The position numbers were made by a program, and so were the translations under genes. A model generated the notes under the pieces. It was given only the letters and a program-made list of their open reading frames with translations, was not told the DNA's origin and did no database searches. A stretch of DNA of 64,000 nucleotides from Haloplanus ruber (GTDB taxonomy: Archaea; Halobacteriota; Halobacteria; Halobacteriales; Haloferacaceae). Every line of letters starts with the position of its first letter. Positions within the stretch are counted from its first letter, which is position 1. Below are positions 1-9,402 of the stretch, in pieces. Location: the NCBI RefSeq assembly GCF_024494725.1, contig NZ_JANHDK010000001.1, positions 682,001 through 746,000 on the forward strand. The letters are read 5' to 3'.

Positions 1-282
1 GTCATCGCCGTCTCCGCTGGAACGCTCGTCACGCGGCTCTCCCCGCCAACCGTCCGCGGGGAAGCACTCGGGGTGTACAGCGCCCTCTCGACGTTCGCGA
101 GCGGCGTCGGGAGCGTCGTCGGCGGGTGGCTGGCGGCGACCGGCTACCTTCGCACGTTCGGCGTGGCCGGCGGCCTCGTCGCCGCGGGCGCGGTGGTCGT
201 GCTCCTCCTCCGGCGACGCGTCGGGCGTGACCGCGCCGCCGACACGGAGCGGACGGTTTATTCCACGGACGGTCCAGGGTGA
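1..282 (+). CDS. MFS transporter, C-terminal end (5' truncated)
   Basis: The frame is open from the first base of the window and ends with TGA at 280-282, leaving the last 93 residues of a longer protein. It shows two hydrophobic stretches separated by a short loop, with RGEALGVYSALS and GVGSVVGGWLA, typical of the last helices of major facilitator superfamily carriers, followed by a short arginine-rich cytoplasmic tail. The substrate cannot be told from this fragment. The TATA-like element of the next gene (256-262) lies inside its 3' end. Confidence 0.75.
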   Translation, partial: VIAVSAGTLVTRLSPPTVRGEALGVYSALSTFASGVGSVVGGWLAATGYLRTFGVAGGLVAAGAVVVLLLRRRVGRDRAADTERTVYSTDGPG

Positions 283-285
283 GGT

Positions 286-1932
286 ATGGATACCTGGCAG
301 CGGCGGACGCTGATCTACGTGGTCGTCCTCGTTGGGGTGATGCTCGGCTACGCGGCGGCGTACGACGCCGGCATGAGCCTCTTCGAGGGCTCGCCGATCA
401 GCTTTCTGCACGCACTCCAGGTCGTCGTCGAGACGTTCACGACCACGGGCTACGGCTCCGACGCCCCGTGGTCGAGCGCCGCGATGAACCTCTTTGTCAT
501 CGCGATGGACCTCTCGGGCGTGGTGCTCATCTTTCTCGCGCTTCCGGTCCTCGTCTTCCCGCTGTTCGAGGAGGCTATGTCGACGACGGTGCCCACGGCC
601 GCCGACGAGGACCTCTCGGATCACGTCGTCGTCTGTACGCTCACGCCGCGGGGTGAGACCCTCGTCGACGAACTCGATTCCTGGGACGTCGAACACCTGA
701 TCCTCGAACCCGACCGCGAGCGCGCCCGGGACCGCTACGAGGAGGGGTACGACGTGGTCCACGCCGATCCGCAGTCCGTCGACGGCTTGGAAGCCGCCAG
801 CCTCTCTACGGCACAGGCCCTCGTCGCCGACGACACCGACCCCGTAAACACGAGCATCGTCTTGACCGCCGAGGAGGTCGCGCCGGACGTCCGAACGGTG
901 AGCGTCGTCGACGACCCCGACCGGGAGCGGTACCACCGCCTCGCGGGCGCCGACGACGTCCTCTCGCCTCGGGCGCTGCTCGGCGAGGGACTCGCCGCCA
1001 AGGTAACGACAGGTATCTCGACGGAACTCGGCGAAGCCATCGAGATTGGCGAGGACTTCGAGGTGGCGGAGCTTCCGGTCCACCGGGGGAGCGACCTCGT
1101 CGGCCGCACCATCGCCGAGAGTGGGATTCGCGAGCAGTCGGGCGCGAACGTCGTCGGTGCGTGGTTCCGCGGGGAGTTCGAGAGTCCACCGGCACCCGAC
1201 GCCGTGATCGACGGCGGCACCGTGTTGCTGGTCAGCGGCCGCGAGACGCAACTGGAACGCCTGAAGGATATGACGCTGTCGGACGTTCGCTCGCTCGGCC
1301 GGGGGCGGACCGTCGTCGTCGGCCACGGCGAGGTCGGAGGGACGGTCGCCGATGCGCTCTCGGCGGCGGATATCGCCCACGTCGTCATGGATCGCGCGGA
1401 AGATCCGACGGTCGACGTGGTTGGCGACGCGACCGATCCCGAGGCGCTCGTCCGGGCTGGTATCGAAGACGCTGGCACTCTCATCCTCGCGCTCCCCGAC
1501 GACACGCTCACCGAGTTCGCCATCCTCGTCGCGCGCGATCTGAACCCGTCGGTCGAGTTGATCGCCCGGGCCGAGGAGACCGAGAACGTCCAGAAGATGT
1601 ACCGCGCCGGCGCGGACTACGTCCTGTCGCTGGCGACGGTCAGCGGCCGGATGCTCGCCTCGACGATTCTGGAAGACGAGGAGGTGATCTCGCTGGACAA
1701 GCAGGTGGAGGTGATTCGCACCCACGCCCCTGGCCTCGTCGGACGGACGCTCGGCGAGGCGGACGTGCGCGCACGCACAGGGTGTACGGTCGTCGGCGTC
1801 GAACGGGACGGCGAGATGGTGACCGATCTCGGCCCCGCGTTCCGGATCGAGGAGGGTGACGAACTCGTCATCGCCGGCACCGACGCGGGGACAAACAGCT
1901 TCACCGAGACGATGGGGTCACGGAGCGACTGA
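286..1932 (+). CDS. RCK/TrkA-domain potassium channel-like protein
   Basis: A 548-residue membrane protein. Residues 10-95 form a two-helix pore module with the filter-like sequence TTTGYG (52-57), close to the TVGYG filter of K+ channels. Two TrkA/RCK units follow. The first (about 110-330) has a degenerate nucleotide-binding loop (VCTLTPRG). The second (about 340-545) keeps a Rossmann loop (VVVGHGEVGG) and a TrkA-C domain. Such proteins gate K+ flux by binding NAD(H) or other nucleotides and help ion homeostasis in salt. The ATG is three bases past the upstream stop; a TTTATT element at 256-262 sits 24-30 bp upstream, fitting a leaderless transcript. Ion selectivity is inferred. Confidence 0.88.
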   Translation: MDTWQRRTLIYVVVLVGVMLGYAAAYDAGMSLFEGSPISFLHALQVVVETFTTTGYGSDAPWSSAAMNLFVIAMDLSGVVLIFLALPVLVFPLFEEAMSTTVPTAADEDLSDHVVVCTLTPRGETLVDELDSWDVEHLILEPDRERARDRYEEGYDVVHADPQSVDGLEAASLSTAQALVADDTDPVNTSIVLTAEEVAPDVRTVSVVDDPDRERYHRLAGADDVLSPRALLGEGLAAKVTTGISTELGEAIEIGEDFEVAELPVHRGSDLVGRTIAESGIREQSGANVVGAWFRGEFESPPAPDAVIDGGTVLLVSGRETQLERLKDMTLSDVRSLGRGRTVVVGHGEVGGTVADALSAADIAHVVMDRAEDPTVDVVGDATDPEALVRAGIEDAGTLILALPDDTLTEFAILVARDLNPSVELIARAEETENVQKMYRAGADYVLSLATVSGRMLASTILEDEEVISLDKQVEVIRTHAPGLVGRTLGEADVRARTGCTVVGVERDGEMVTDLGPAFRIEEGDELVIAGTDAGTNSFTETMGSRSD

Positions 1933-1940
1933 CCGGGCGT

Positions 1941-2960
1941 TCACTCCCCCGTCGTCACGACGAGTTTGCCGAGTGTGTCGCGCTCTTCCATGGTCCGGAA
2001 GGCCTCGCCGGTCTCGTCGAGCGGGAAGGTGCGGTCGATCCGCGGCGACAGGTCGCCCGTCGCGACGAGGTCGACCAGTCGTTCGAGATCCGTCTGTGTC
2101 CCCATCGTGCTCCCGATGATTCGCTTGTGGCCGCGGAACAGGTCGGCAATGTCGATCTCGGAGGTCGGCCCCGCGGTGCGTCCACAGACGATCATCCGCC
2201 CGCCGCGGCGCATCACGTCCATCCCGAGATCGGTGAACTCGCCCCCGAGGTGGTTGATGACGGCGTCGGGCGCGCCGATGGACGCGACGGCTTCCCGGAG
2301 GTCCTCGGGGTCGGTCCCCTGGACGGTGTGATCGGCGCCCAACGCCGCGACGGTCTCCAGTTTCGACGCCGAGGCGGAAGTTCCGATGCTCCGGACGCCG
2401 AGGACGTCGGCCAACTGAATGGCGGCAACGCCGACGCCGCCGGTCGCGCCGGGGACGAAGAGCAGGTCGCCAGGCTCTAACTCCGCCCGGCGGAGCATGT
2501 GGTAGGCGGTCAGATACGCCGTTGGGAGCGCCGCGGCAGTCGTGGCGTCCACGCCGTCGGGCAGGGGGATCAGACGCGACGCCTCCACGCAGGCCGTCTC
2601 CGCGAGTCCCCCGTGGTACAGCGAGTAGGACGCACAGAGGTTCTCCGGGCCTTCGCGACAGAACCGACAGTCCCCACACGTCTCGTTCGGGCAGAGCAGC
2701 ACCCGGTCGCCGGGGTCGACGTCGGCGACCCCCTCGCCGACGGCGCGAACCGTCCCGGCCACGTCGAGACCGCTGACGAAGGGGAGGTCGGTCGGGTCGA
2801 CCATCGCCGACGCGCCGTTCAGAATCCAGAGGTCGTGGTGGTTGATCGAGCAGGCTGCGACGTCGACAGTCGCCTCGCCCCGTCCCGGTTCCGGGGTCGA
2901 CTGATCGACGACGCTGACGCCGTTCGGTCCCGTTAGCTCGGTGAATGCAGCGGCACGCAT
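1941..2960 (-). CDS. Zinc-type alcohol dehydrogenase / quinone oxidoreductase
   Basis: A 339-residue MDR-family oxidoreductase. The GroES-like domain carries the structural zinc site (four Cys in CPNETCGDCRFCREGPENLC) and an NHHD segment near the catalytic site. The Rossmann domain has GATGGVGVAAIQ for NAD(P) binding. The substrate is unknown; these enzymes oxidise alcohols or reduce enones and quinones. The start at 2960 gives the usual MRAAAFTE N-terminus; an in-frame ATG 48 bases upstream only adds a low-complexity tail. It is convergent with the channel gene, 8 bp apart, and divergent from aIF1A. Confidence 0.88.
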   Translation of the reverse strand: MRAAAFTELTGPNGVSVVDQSTPEPGRGEATVDVAACSINHHDLWILNGASAMVDPTDLPFVSGLDVAGTVRAVGEGVADVDPGDRVLLCPNETCGDCRFCREGPENLCASYSLYHGGLAETACVEASRLIPLPDGVDATTAAALPTAYLTAYHMLRRAELEPGDLLFVPGATGGVGVAAIQLADVLGVRSIGTSASASKLETVAALGADHTVQGTDPEDLREAVASIGAPDAVINHLGGEFTDLGMDVMRRGGRMIVCGRTAGPTSEIDIADLFRGHKRIIGSTMGTQTDLERLVDLVATGDLSPRIDRTFPLDETGEAFRTMEERDTLGKLVVTTGE

Positions 2961-3121
2961 CGGTCGGAAATGCGGCGCCGGCGACGTAAGGCTGGGGGTT
3001 GGCGCCACCAGCCCGACTCGGAGCGTTCGGTCCCTCGGTAAACGACTCTGACCCGACGAATAATGTGAAACGTTACCGGGCGTCTCCGATGACTTAACCG
3101 TCCGGACCGCGAAAGAACGGT

Positions 3122-3406
3122 ATGAGCGAAGAGACAGGGCGTCGGGACCTCCGAATGCCCGACGACGACGAGCTGTTCGCCGTAGTAACAGAGCACAACG
3201 GTGGGAATCACGTCCGCGTCCGCTGTGAGGACGGCGAGAACCGGATGGGGCGTATCCCCGGCCGCATGAAGTACCGCACCTGGATCAACGAGGGCGACGT
3301 GGTGCTCGTCGAGCCGTGGGACTGGCAAGACGAGAAGGCAAACATCGAGTGGCGCTACTCCGGAAAGGACGCCGACCAACTGCGCCGCGAAGGCCACATC
3401 GACTGA
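3122..3406 (+). CDS. eif1A: Translation initiation factor aIF1A
   Basis: A 94-residue protein matching archaeal/eukaryotic IF1A over its full length: an OB fold with [21 protein letters not shown] in the core (written here from 81 to 101 of the gene as codons; key residues G, R, W, D), then the [10 protein letters not shown] segment. It binds the A site of the small ribosomal subunit and promotes initiation complex assembly. A TTAAC element at 3093-3099, 23-29 bp before the ATG, fits a leaderless mRNA. The gene stands alone, divergent from the dehydrogenase. Confidence 0.95.
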   Translation: MSEETGRRDLRMPDDDELFAVVTEHNGGNHVRVRCEDGENRMGRIPGRMKYRTWINEGDVVLVEPWDWQDEKANIEWRYSGKDADQLRREGHID

Positions 3407-3642
3407 TTCGGCCGGTGGCGGCCGCCGTGGCTGCGAGACGGCCGACCGGGAACGCACGGCGTATCTTTTATCAGACGACAGTCGCCGAGTCGCGACACAG
3501 TTCCGAGGCGCCGGACGTCCCCGCGTATGCGTCTCTGGGCGTACTGCACGAAGAGCCGACGATCCCGGAACTCCCGTCCGTTCTTACGGTTATACTGGCC
3601 CCATACCCAACGACTTTTGTGCTATCCCCGGGGCTAGTGGCC

Positions 3643-5262
3643 ATGGACGGAAACCCGGATCTCGACCGCTTCGATTCGCGGCGGTCGACGGCGTACGCAC
3701 AGGACGGTATGGTGGCGACGAGCCAGCCACTCGCCGCGCAAGCGGGAGTCACGGCGCTTCGCGAGGGGGGTAACGCCTTCGATGCGGCGGTGACGACGGC
3801 GGCGGCGCTGAACGTCGTCGAGCCGATGAGTACGGGCATCGGCGGCGACGCCTTCGCGCTCTATCGCACCGCCGACGGCGACGTGGGAGCCTTCCGCGCC
3901 TGCGGCGGGGCACCCGCCGCAGCGACCGCCGGGACCGTCCGGGAGCGCGTGGCGGAGCGAACGGGAACCGATCCCGAGGCGGCGTCGATGCCCGATGACG
4001 GCCCGCTCGCCGTCACCGTCCCCGGCACCGTCCGCGGGTGGGAGACGCTGCTCGCCGACCACGGCACCCTGTCGCTGTCGCAGGCGCTTCGACCGGCCAT
4101 CGACTACGCGACCGAGGGGTTCCCGGTCAGCGAGGTGATCGCCGGCATGTGGACGGCCGCCGAGACGCTGTTCACCGAGACGGACGCCCGCGAGGAGTAT
4201 CTGCTCGACGGGCGTGCGCCCGAGACGGGCGAGGTGATGACGCTCCCGGACCTCGGCTCGACGCTTCGCACCATCGCCACGGAGGGGGCCGACGCCTTCT
4301 ACGAGGGGGCGCTCGCCGAGCGCATCGGGGAGTCGGTGCGCGAGCGAGGCGGCCTGCTGACGGCCGACGACCTCGCGGGCTTCGAACCGGAGTACGTCGA
4401 TCCCGTCTCGACGACCTACCGCGGCGCGGAGGTGTACGAACTCCCGCCCAACAACCAGGGGTTGATCGCTCTGGAGGCGCTGAACATCGCGGCGGAACTG
4501 GACGCCGGGTCGTACGACTACGACTCCCCCGAGCGAGTTCACTACTTCGCCGAGTCGCTGAAGCGGGCCTTCCACGATGGCCACCACTACATCACCGACC
4601 CTACGTTCGAGGACGTCCCGGCGCTGGGTTCGACGGCTCACGCTGCCGAGCGGGCGGCAACGGTCGGCGAGCAGGCGGGCTCGGTTTCGGTCGGCGGGCC
4701 GGCCGCCCCCGGCGACGGCGACACCGTCCTCCTGACCGTCGCCGACGCGGCGGGCAACGTCGTCTCCTTTATCAACTCCATTTTCGGCCACTTCGGGAGC
4801 GGCGTCGTCGTGCCCGGGACGGGGATCACACTCCAGAATCGCGGGAGTTCGTTCTCGCTCGACCCCGACCACCCGAACCGGATCGAACCCGGCAAGCGGC
4901 CGTTCCACACCCTCATCCCGGGACTCGCCCGCTTCGATAGCGACGACTGGGCGGCCTTCGGCGTCATGGGCGGGTATATGCAACCCCAGGGCCACCTCCA
5001 AGTGCTTGCGAACCTCCTCGACTACGACATGCCGCTCCAGGCAGCGCTCGACGCGCCGCGCTGGCGCTACCTCGAGGATGGATCGCTGGCGGTCGAGGAC
5101 CGGTTCCCCGCCGGCCTCCTCCCGAAACTCGCCCGTCGGGGCCACGACGTGGTCGTCAAGCCGGCCACAGAGTTCGGCGGCGGCCAGATCACCCGGGTCG
5201 CCGACGGCGTCATCTCGGGCGCGACCGAACCGCGCAAGGATGGGACCGCCGCGGGGTTCTAG
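3643..5262 (+). CDS. ggt: Gamma-glutamyltransferase
   Basis: A 539-residue Ntn-hydrolase of the GGT family. The N-terminal part has SQPLAAQAGVTALREGGNAF and the glycine-rich substrate loop STGIGGDAFALY. The likely autoprocessing and catalytic threonine is Thr361 in GDGDTVLLT. The small subunit keeps GHFGSGVVVPGTGITLQNRG. Haloarchaea use gamma-glutamylcysteine rather than glutathione, so a role in gamma-glutamyl thiol or peptide turnover is likely. No signal peptide is visible, so the enzyme is probably cytoplasmic. The start at 3643 gives MDGNPDLDRF; the frame is open further upstream, but that sequence is arginine-rich and not protein-like. The stop overlaps the convergent transporter by 4 bp. 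Confidence 0.92.
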   Translation: MDGNPDLDRFDSRRSTAYAQDGMVATSQPLAAQAGVTALREGGNAFDAAVTTAAALNVVEPMSTGIGGDAFALYRTADGDVGAFRACGGAPAAATAGTVRERVAERTGTDPEAASMPDDGPLAVTVPGTVRGWETLLADHGTLSLSQALRPAIDYATEGFPVSEVIAGMWTAAETLFTETDAREEYLLDGRAPETGEVMTLPDLGSTLRTIATEGADAFYEGALAERIGESVRERGGLLTADDLAGFEPEYVDPVSTTYRGAEVYELPPNNQGLIALEALNIAAELDAGSYDYDSPERVHYFAESLKRAFHDGHHYITDPTFEDVPALGSTAHAAERAATVGEQAGSVSVGGPAAPGDGDTVLLTVADAAGNVVSFINSIFGHFGSGVVVPGTGITLQNRGSSFSLDPDHPNRIEPGKRPFHTLIPGLARFDSDDWAAFGVMGGYMQPQGHLQVLANLLDYDMPLQAALDAPRWRYLEDGSLAVEDRFPAGLLPKLARRGHDVVVKPATEFGGGQITRVADGVISGATEPRKDGTAAGF

Positions 5263-6344
5263 CGGAGTCGGGCGAGGGCGTGGTAGCCGACGAGGCCGGC
5301 GACGAAGGCGATTCCGACGTTCGTCAGGAGCGCGAGAACGCCGATACCGCCAGTCAACAGCGGATCGTCCGTGTCGGCGCCCGCCCGTCCGAGTTCCACC
5401 GCCACGAGAACGAGAACGACGCCGAGGACGGCCATCGGAAATGCGGCCACGAGGTCGACGGCGACGACGGCGAGCAGGACGTAGAACCCGCCGAGGATGA
5501 CGTTCGCGGTGGCGGTGCGGGCGCCGAAGGCGTACTTGCCGGCGACGCCGCCGCTCCCGTGACACATGGGCATCGCTCCCAGCGGGACCGCCAGCAGGTT
5601 CATCAGGCCCATACTGGTCGAGAGGTCGTCCGGTGAGGTGTCGGCGTCGAAGTACTCGTCGACGAGCAGCGCGGTGGCGACGGCGGCGTTGCCGACGGTC
5701 ATCGCCAGTTGGCCGAGCGTCGCACCGACGGCGTTCCGGGAGACGGTGAGCGTCGAGGGATCGAGGAGAACGGGCGTCGGAAGGCGAGGCGTGACGGTGC
5801 CGGCGGCGCCCGCAGCGATGATGCCGCCCATCGCGAGGACGGCCAGCGCGGCGGTGTTCCGATAGCCCATCGCGACGGCGACGAGGGCGACGGCGACGGA
5901 GAGCGCGGCGAGTCGCGGGGAACCGAGTCCCGTCGTCACGCCCGTCCGGAGGAGAACGAGCGCAACCCCGACTTGGATGCCGCGAACGACCGGTTCCCCG
6001 ACGTACGGCGCCAGGCGGTCGAGCGTCCCGGTCACCCCGACCAGGAGCAGGGTTCCGCCGGCGAGCAGTCCCGCGGCGACGTACTCCCCGCCCGAGAGGC
6101 CGCCGGCGATCACCAACGCGGCGAGTGCCTTCATCGGCTCGACGGACAGCGGATAGCCGTAGTAGAGGCCCCACACGACTTGGAAGACTCCAAACCCGAG
6201 GAGGAGACGCCCCAGAGCGAGGTCGGTGAGCGCCGCGACGGCGACGACGATTGGGAGGACGGTGACGGTGTCACCGACGGCACCCGTCACCTCGCCCCAG
6301 GCGATGTCGAACCGCGTCTCCCGCCAACTGGCCAGCGATATCAC
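5259..6344 (-). CDS. MOT1-type sulfate/molybdate transporter
   Basis: A 361-residue protein with about ten hydrophobic helices. WGLYYGYPLSVEPMKALAA near residue 60 and the PMCHGSGGVAGKYAFGARTA segment are signatures of the MOT1 family (related to SulP), which carries molybdate and perhaps sulfate across the membrane. A molybdenum hydroxylase operon lies at 57-64 kb, so molybdate is a plausible substrate, though nothing links the two directly. The gene is monocistronic with its 5' end facing a 310-bp intergenic region. Confidence 0.82.
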   Translation of the reverse strand: MISLASWRETRFDIAWGEVTGAVGDTVTVLPIVVAVAALTDLALGRLLLGFGVFQVVWGLYYGYPLSVEPMKALAALVIAGGLSGGEYVAAGLLAGGTLLLVGVTGTLDRLAPYVGEPVVRGIQVGVALVLLRTGVTTGLGSPRLAALSVAVALVAVAMGYRNTAALAVLAMGGIIAAGAAGTVTPRLPTPVLLDPSTLTVSRNAVGATLGQLAMTVGNAAVATALLVDEYFDADTSPDDLSTSMGLMNLLAVPLGAMPMCHGSGGVAGKYAFGARTATANVILGGFYVLLAVVAVDLVAAFPMAVLGVVLVLVAVELGRAGADTDDPLLTGGIGVLALLTNVGIAFVAGLVGYHALARLR

Positions 6345-6654
6345 TTGGTCCTATATTCCCGCTCTAAAGGCAAAGATCTATCGAGAAAATGATATATGTC
6401 ACGTTTCGGCGTTGGCGTAATCGTTTTCGGTTATGTCCGACGATCCCGAACTCATCGGGCGGGGTGGATCAGATTGGTCCGGTATAGAGCGATATGCAAC
6501 GCCGATAAACTCTCTAAAAATCTCTAGGGCCGTCGTAAAACGACCCAAACCGAACGGTCGTGAGCGGTGATGGGGCGAAACGACGCGAAGACACCGCAAC
6601 GATTTGCCCCCTATATGGAGGTGGGGGGACAAGCGGTGAGTGCAGCCAGTCACC
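6345..6654. promoter_or_regulatory. 310-bp intergenic region with divergent promoters
   Basis: No convincing gene is present. AT-rich sequence at 6350-6400 lies upstream of the MOT1-type transporter on the minus strand. On the plus strand, CTATATG at 6611-6617 is a good TATA candidate for the small membrane protein that follows. A short GTCGT/ACGAC hairpin lies at 6532-6544. Confidence 0.5.
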
Positions 6655-6918
6655 ATGTCCACCCCCGAATCCACGCTCCTCGACGGCACCGCCACCGACC
6701 CGCTTCCGGCCCTCCAGAATACCCTCCGTGCGGCACTCGCGTACGCCGCCCTGCCGGTTCGTTTCGTCGCCTTCTGGGTGGCGACGCTGCTCCCGCTGAC
6801 GTACGTCCCGTTGCTGGCGATGGGCGTGGTGACCGGCAACCAGCTTGGCTTTGCGGGGTTGCTCGGCCTGAACACCGTGGCGTTCGTCGTCGGCCACTCG
6901 TACAATCGGCCCGAGTGA
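6655..6918 (+). CDS. Small haloarchaeal membrane protein
   Basis: An 87-residue protein of unknown function with two hydrophobic segments (about residues 30-50 and 55-77) in a hairpin layout and a short polar N-terminus. The ATG at 6655 is 38-44 bp from the TATA-like element at 6611-6617, whereas an in-frame GTG at 6640 is 23-29 bp away and would suit a leaderless start (five extra residues). Both are possible. It is followed by hisD after 70 bp. No family recognised. Confidence 0.65.
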   Translation: MSTPESTLLDGTATDPLPALQNTLRAALAYAALPVRFVAFWVATLLPLTYVPLLAMGVVTGNQLGFAGLLGLNTVAFVVGHSYNRPE

Positions 6919-6988
6919 CCGCCCGCGGTCGGCTGGCTCTGTTGGGGGAACCGGAATTCATTTTCGCCCGCCTGCGCAAGGTGTCGGT

Positions 6989-8257
6989 ATGGAAGTACGC
7001 GAAATCGAGGGGCTCGGCCCCGCGGAGCGGGCGGCACTGTTCGACCGTGATGCGGGGGTCGAGAGCGTCCGTGAGGACGTGCGTGGGATCGTCGACCGCG
7101 TCCGCGACGAGGGCGACGTGGCCGTTCGGGAGTTCTGTCGCGAGTTCGACGGCGTCGAGGTCGGTAACCTGGACGTGACCGACGCCGCGGCGGCCGCCCA
7201 CGAGGACGCCGATCCGGAACTGCTGGCAGCGATCAGAGACGCCGCCGACAACGTCCGCGAGTTCCACGAGCGACAGCGCCCCGACGACTGGCGCGAGGAC
7301 TTCGGCGGCCGCGAACTCGGGCGGCGATTCCGCCCGCTCGACAGCGTCGGCGTCTACGTCCCCGGCGGCGCGGCCGCCTACCCTTCCAGCGCGCTGATGG
7401 GAATCGTCCCCGCGACGGTGGCGGGCGTCGATCACGTCGTGGTGACGACGCCGCCGGCCGAGGAACTGAACCCGGCGACGCTCGCGGCCATCCACGAGGC
7501 GGGCGCAGACGCCGTCTACAGCATCGGCGGCGCTCAAGCGGTCGCCGCCGTGGCCTACGGCACGGAGACGGTGACGCCCGTCCAGAAGGTGGTCGGCCCG
7601 GGCAACCGCTGGGTGACCGCCGCCAAAGCCGAGGTTCGGGGCGACGTCGACATCGACTTTCTTGCCGGCCCGAGCGAGGTGCTCGTCCTCGCGGACGAAA
7701 CCGCCGAGCCGGGCTACGTCGCCGCCGACCTGCTGGCTCAGGCCGAACACGATGACCACGCCTCGGTCGTCGCGGTGACGGACGATCCTGCGCTCGCGAC
7801 GGCAGTCGTCGAGGAACTCGACGCCCGCCTCCCCGAGATGGCACGGCGCGAGACGGCCGCGGCGGCGCTCGAAAACGACGCCAGCGGCGTCTTCCTCGCG
7901 CGTTCGATGTCCGAGGCTGTCCTCTTTGCCGAGGAGTACGCCGCCGAACACCTCTCGATCCAGGCGGCGGACGACGAGGCACTACTGGACCGGATCGACA
8001 GCGCCGGAAGTGTCTTTCTCGGTCCGTACACGCCCGTCGCGGCCGGTGACTACGCCTCCGGCACCAATCACGTGCTCCCGACCGGCGGCGAGGCAAAGCG
8101 CTTCGGCGGCCTCTCCGTCGAGACGTTCCTGCGCTCGACGACCGTTCAGCGACTCGACCGGGACGCCCTCGATTCCCTCTCGGGGACGATCACCACCCTC
8201 GCCGAAGCCGAGGGGCTGTACGGCCACGCCGACAGCGTCCGCCGTCGGTTCGAGTAG
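6989..8257 (+). CDS. hisD: Histidinol dehydrogenase
   Basis: A 422-residue enzyme catalysing the last two steps of histidine biosynthesis, L-histidinol to L-histidine with two NAD+. Visible family motifs: YVPGG and PSSALMG in the N-terminal domain, VGPGNRWVTAAK for cofactor binding, the zinc-site region LLAQAEHDDHASV, the catalytic Glu-His pair in AAEHLSIQ, and a C-terminal histidine in YGHADSV. No other his gene is next to it; haloarchaeal his genes are usually scattered. An ATTCATTTT element lies at 6956-6964, about 25-33 bp before the ATG. Confidence 0.97.
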   Translation: MEVREIEGLGPAERAALFDRDAGVESVREDVRGIVDRVRDEGDVAVREFCREFDGVEVGNLDVTDAAAAAHEDADPELLAAIRDAADNVREFHERQRPDDWREDFGGRELGRRFRPLDSVGVYVPGGAAAYPSSALMGIVPATVAGVDHVVVTTPPAEELNPATLAAIHEAGADAVYSIGGAQAVAAVAYGTETVTPVQKVVGPGNRWVTAAKAEVRGDVDIDFLAGPSEVLVLADETAEPGYVAADLLAQAEHDDHASVVAVTDDPALATAVVEELDARLPEMARRETAAAALENDASGVFLARSMSEAVLFAEEYAAEHLSIQAADDEALLDRIDSAGSVFLGPYTPVAAGDYASGTNHVLPTGGEAKRFGGLSVETFLRSTTVQRLDRDALDSLSGTITTLAEAEGLYGHADSVRRRFE

Positions 8258-8297
8258 TCCACAACGTTGAGGGGCCAGGCGTGTCAATGGGACGACG

Positions 8298-8978
8298 ATG
8301 CCTCCCTCCAACCCCGTTCCGACCGCCCTGGATCGAACCCGCTCGTCGCTCGGATACCTGTTCTCGGGACTGCGCTGGCTCGCCGCCGTCCTCGCCGCGG
8401 GAGTCGTGGCGCTTCTCGGGTGGACCGGGACCGGCCTCCACCGCCTCGGCGCCGCCGTCGCCGCCCTCCGCGGCCCGGTCGTCCGCGTCGTCCGCGGGCC
8501 GCTCGCCGCGCTCGTCCTCGGCCGCCGAGCCGCCGTCTCTGTGATCCTCGCGGGAGTCGCGCCGGTTCTCGCGGTTCTGACCGCCGGTCTCGTGGCGACG
8601 ACAGTCGGCTACCACCCGCTCGAACGGTGGCTCGTCGGCACCTGGACCGGCACCGCCCCCCGAGTCGCCGTCTTCGTCGGCGCAGCCCTGCTCGTCGGTC
8701 TGGCCGCCGCGGGCGCCGTCGCGCGGGCGGGACTGGTCCCAACAGGCGTCCTCGTCGCCGCCCCGGTCTTCGGCGTCGCCGTCACCCGCTACGGAACCAC
8801 CGTGTCCACGTACGGCGGCGAGCGAGTCGTCTCTCTCCCGGAAGCAGTCGCCATCGCGGCCGGCGTGGCCGCCGTCGGAAGCGTCGCCGTCGTCGTCGTC
8901 GGCTACCCGCTGGGGGCCGCCACCCGGCGTGCCGTTCGGATCGTCCGGGCAGAGCGCGGGGAACGTAACGTTGAGTGA
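8298..8978 (+). CDS. Haloarchaeal membrane protein of unknown function
   Basis: A 226-residue protein with about five hydrophobic segments (near residues 25-45, 85-105, 120-145, 148-165 and 185-205) separated by short arginine-containing loops, including a basic amphipathic stretch around residues 50-75. No catalytic motif or known domain recognised. It starts 40 bp after hisD on the same strand and could be cotranscribed with it. Composition and codon use match the neighbours. Confidence 0.7.
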   Translation: MPPSNPVPTALDRTRSSLGYLFSGLRWLAAVLAAGVVALLGWTGTGLHRLGAAVAALRGPVVRVVRGPLAALVLGRRAAVSVILAGVAPVLAVLTAGLVATTVGYHPLERWLVGTWTGTAPRVAVFVGAALLVGLAAAGAVARAGLVPTGVLVAAPVFGVAVTRYGTTVSTYGGERVVSLPEAVAIAAGVAAVGSVAVVVVGYPLGAATRRAVRIVRAERGERNVE

Positions 8979-9026
8979 TTACGTCGCCCCGTCAGGGTTA
9001 ACAGGCTCGGCGGTGTACAGAGAGCT

Positions 9027-9392
9027 ATGAGTACCGAGAGCGTGACTGGGGCAAGCGACAGCGTGGTTGAGATCACCCCCGAAGCCGCCACGCAAGCCCT
9101 CGACCTGATGGATCGAGAGGGGATGGACTGCGACGTCGGCGGTCTACGACTGTTCGTCCAGCAGGGCGGCTGTGCGGGGCTCTCCTACGGCATGCGGTTC
9201 GACGACGAACCCGAGGAAGACGATTTAGTGGTCGAGTCTCACGACCTGCGCGTGTTCGTCGACCCTGCCAGCGCCGACTACATCGGCGGCTCCGTCCTCG
9301 CATACGAGGCCGGCCTCCAAGCGGAGGGCTTCCACGTCGAGAACCCGAACGTCGTCTCGGAGTGTGGCTGTGGGGAATCCTTCCGAACCTGA
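9027..9392 (+). CDS. IscA/HesB/ErpA-type iron-sulfur cluster assembly protein
   Basis: A 121-residue A-type carrier with the three conserved cysteines: one in QQGGCAGLSYGM and two in the C-terminal CGCGESF. It accepts Fe-S clusters from the SUF scaffold and passes them to apoproteins. About 15 extra residues precede the domain. A TTAAC element at 8998-9002 lies 25-29 bp upstream of the ATG, fitting leaderless expression. The next gene starts 10 bases after its stop. Confidence 0.93.
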   Translation: MSTESVTGASDSVVEITPEAATQALDLMDREGMDCDVGGLRLFVQQGGCAGLSYGMRFDDEPEEDDLVVESHDLRVFVDPASADYIGGSVLAYEAGLQAEGFHVENPNVVSECGCGESFRT

Positions 9393-9402
9393 TGCGTCGC
9401 TC

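Noticed and set aside
3316-3642. In-frame upstream extension of the gamma-glutamyltransferase
   Set aside because: The added residues come from aIF1A coding DNA in another frame and a GC-rich spacer; the family N-terminus begins at 3643.
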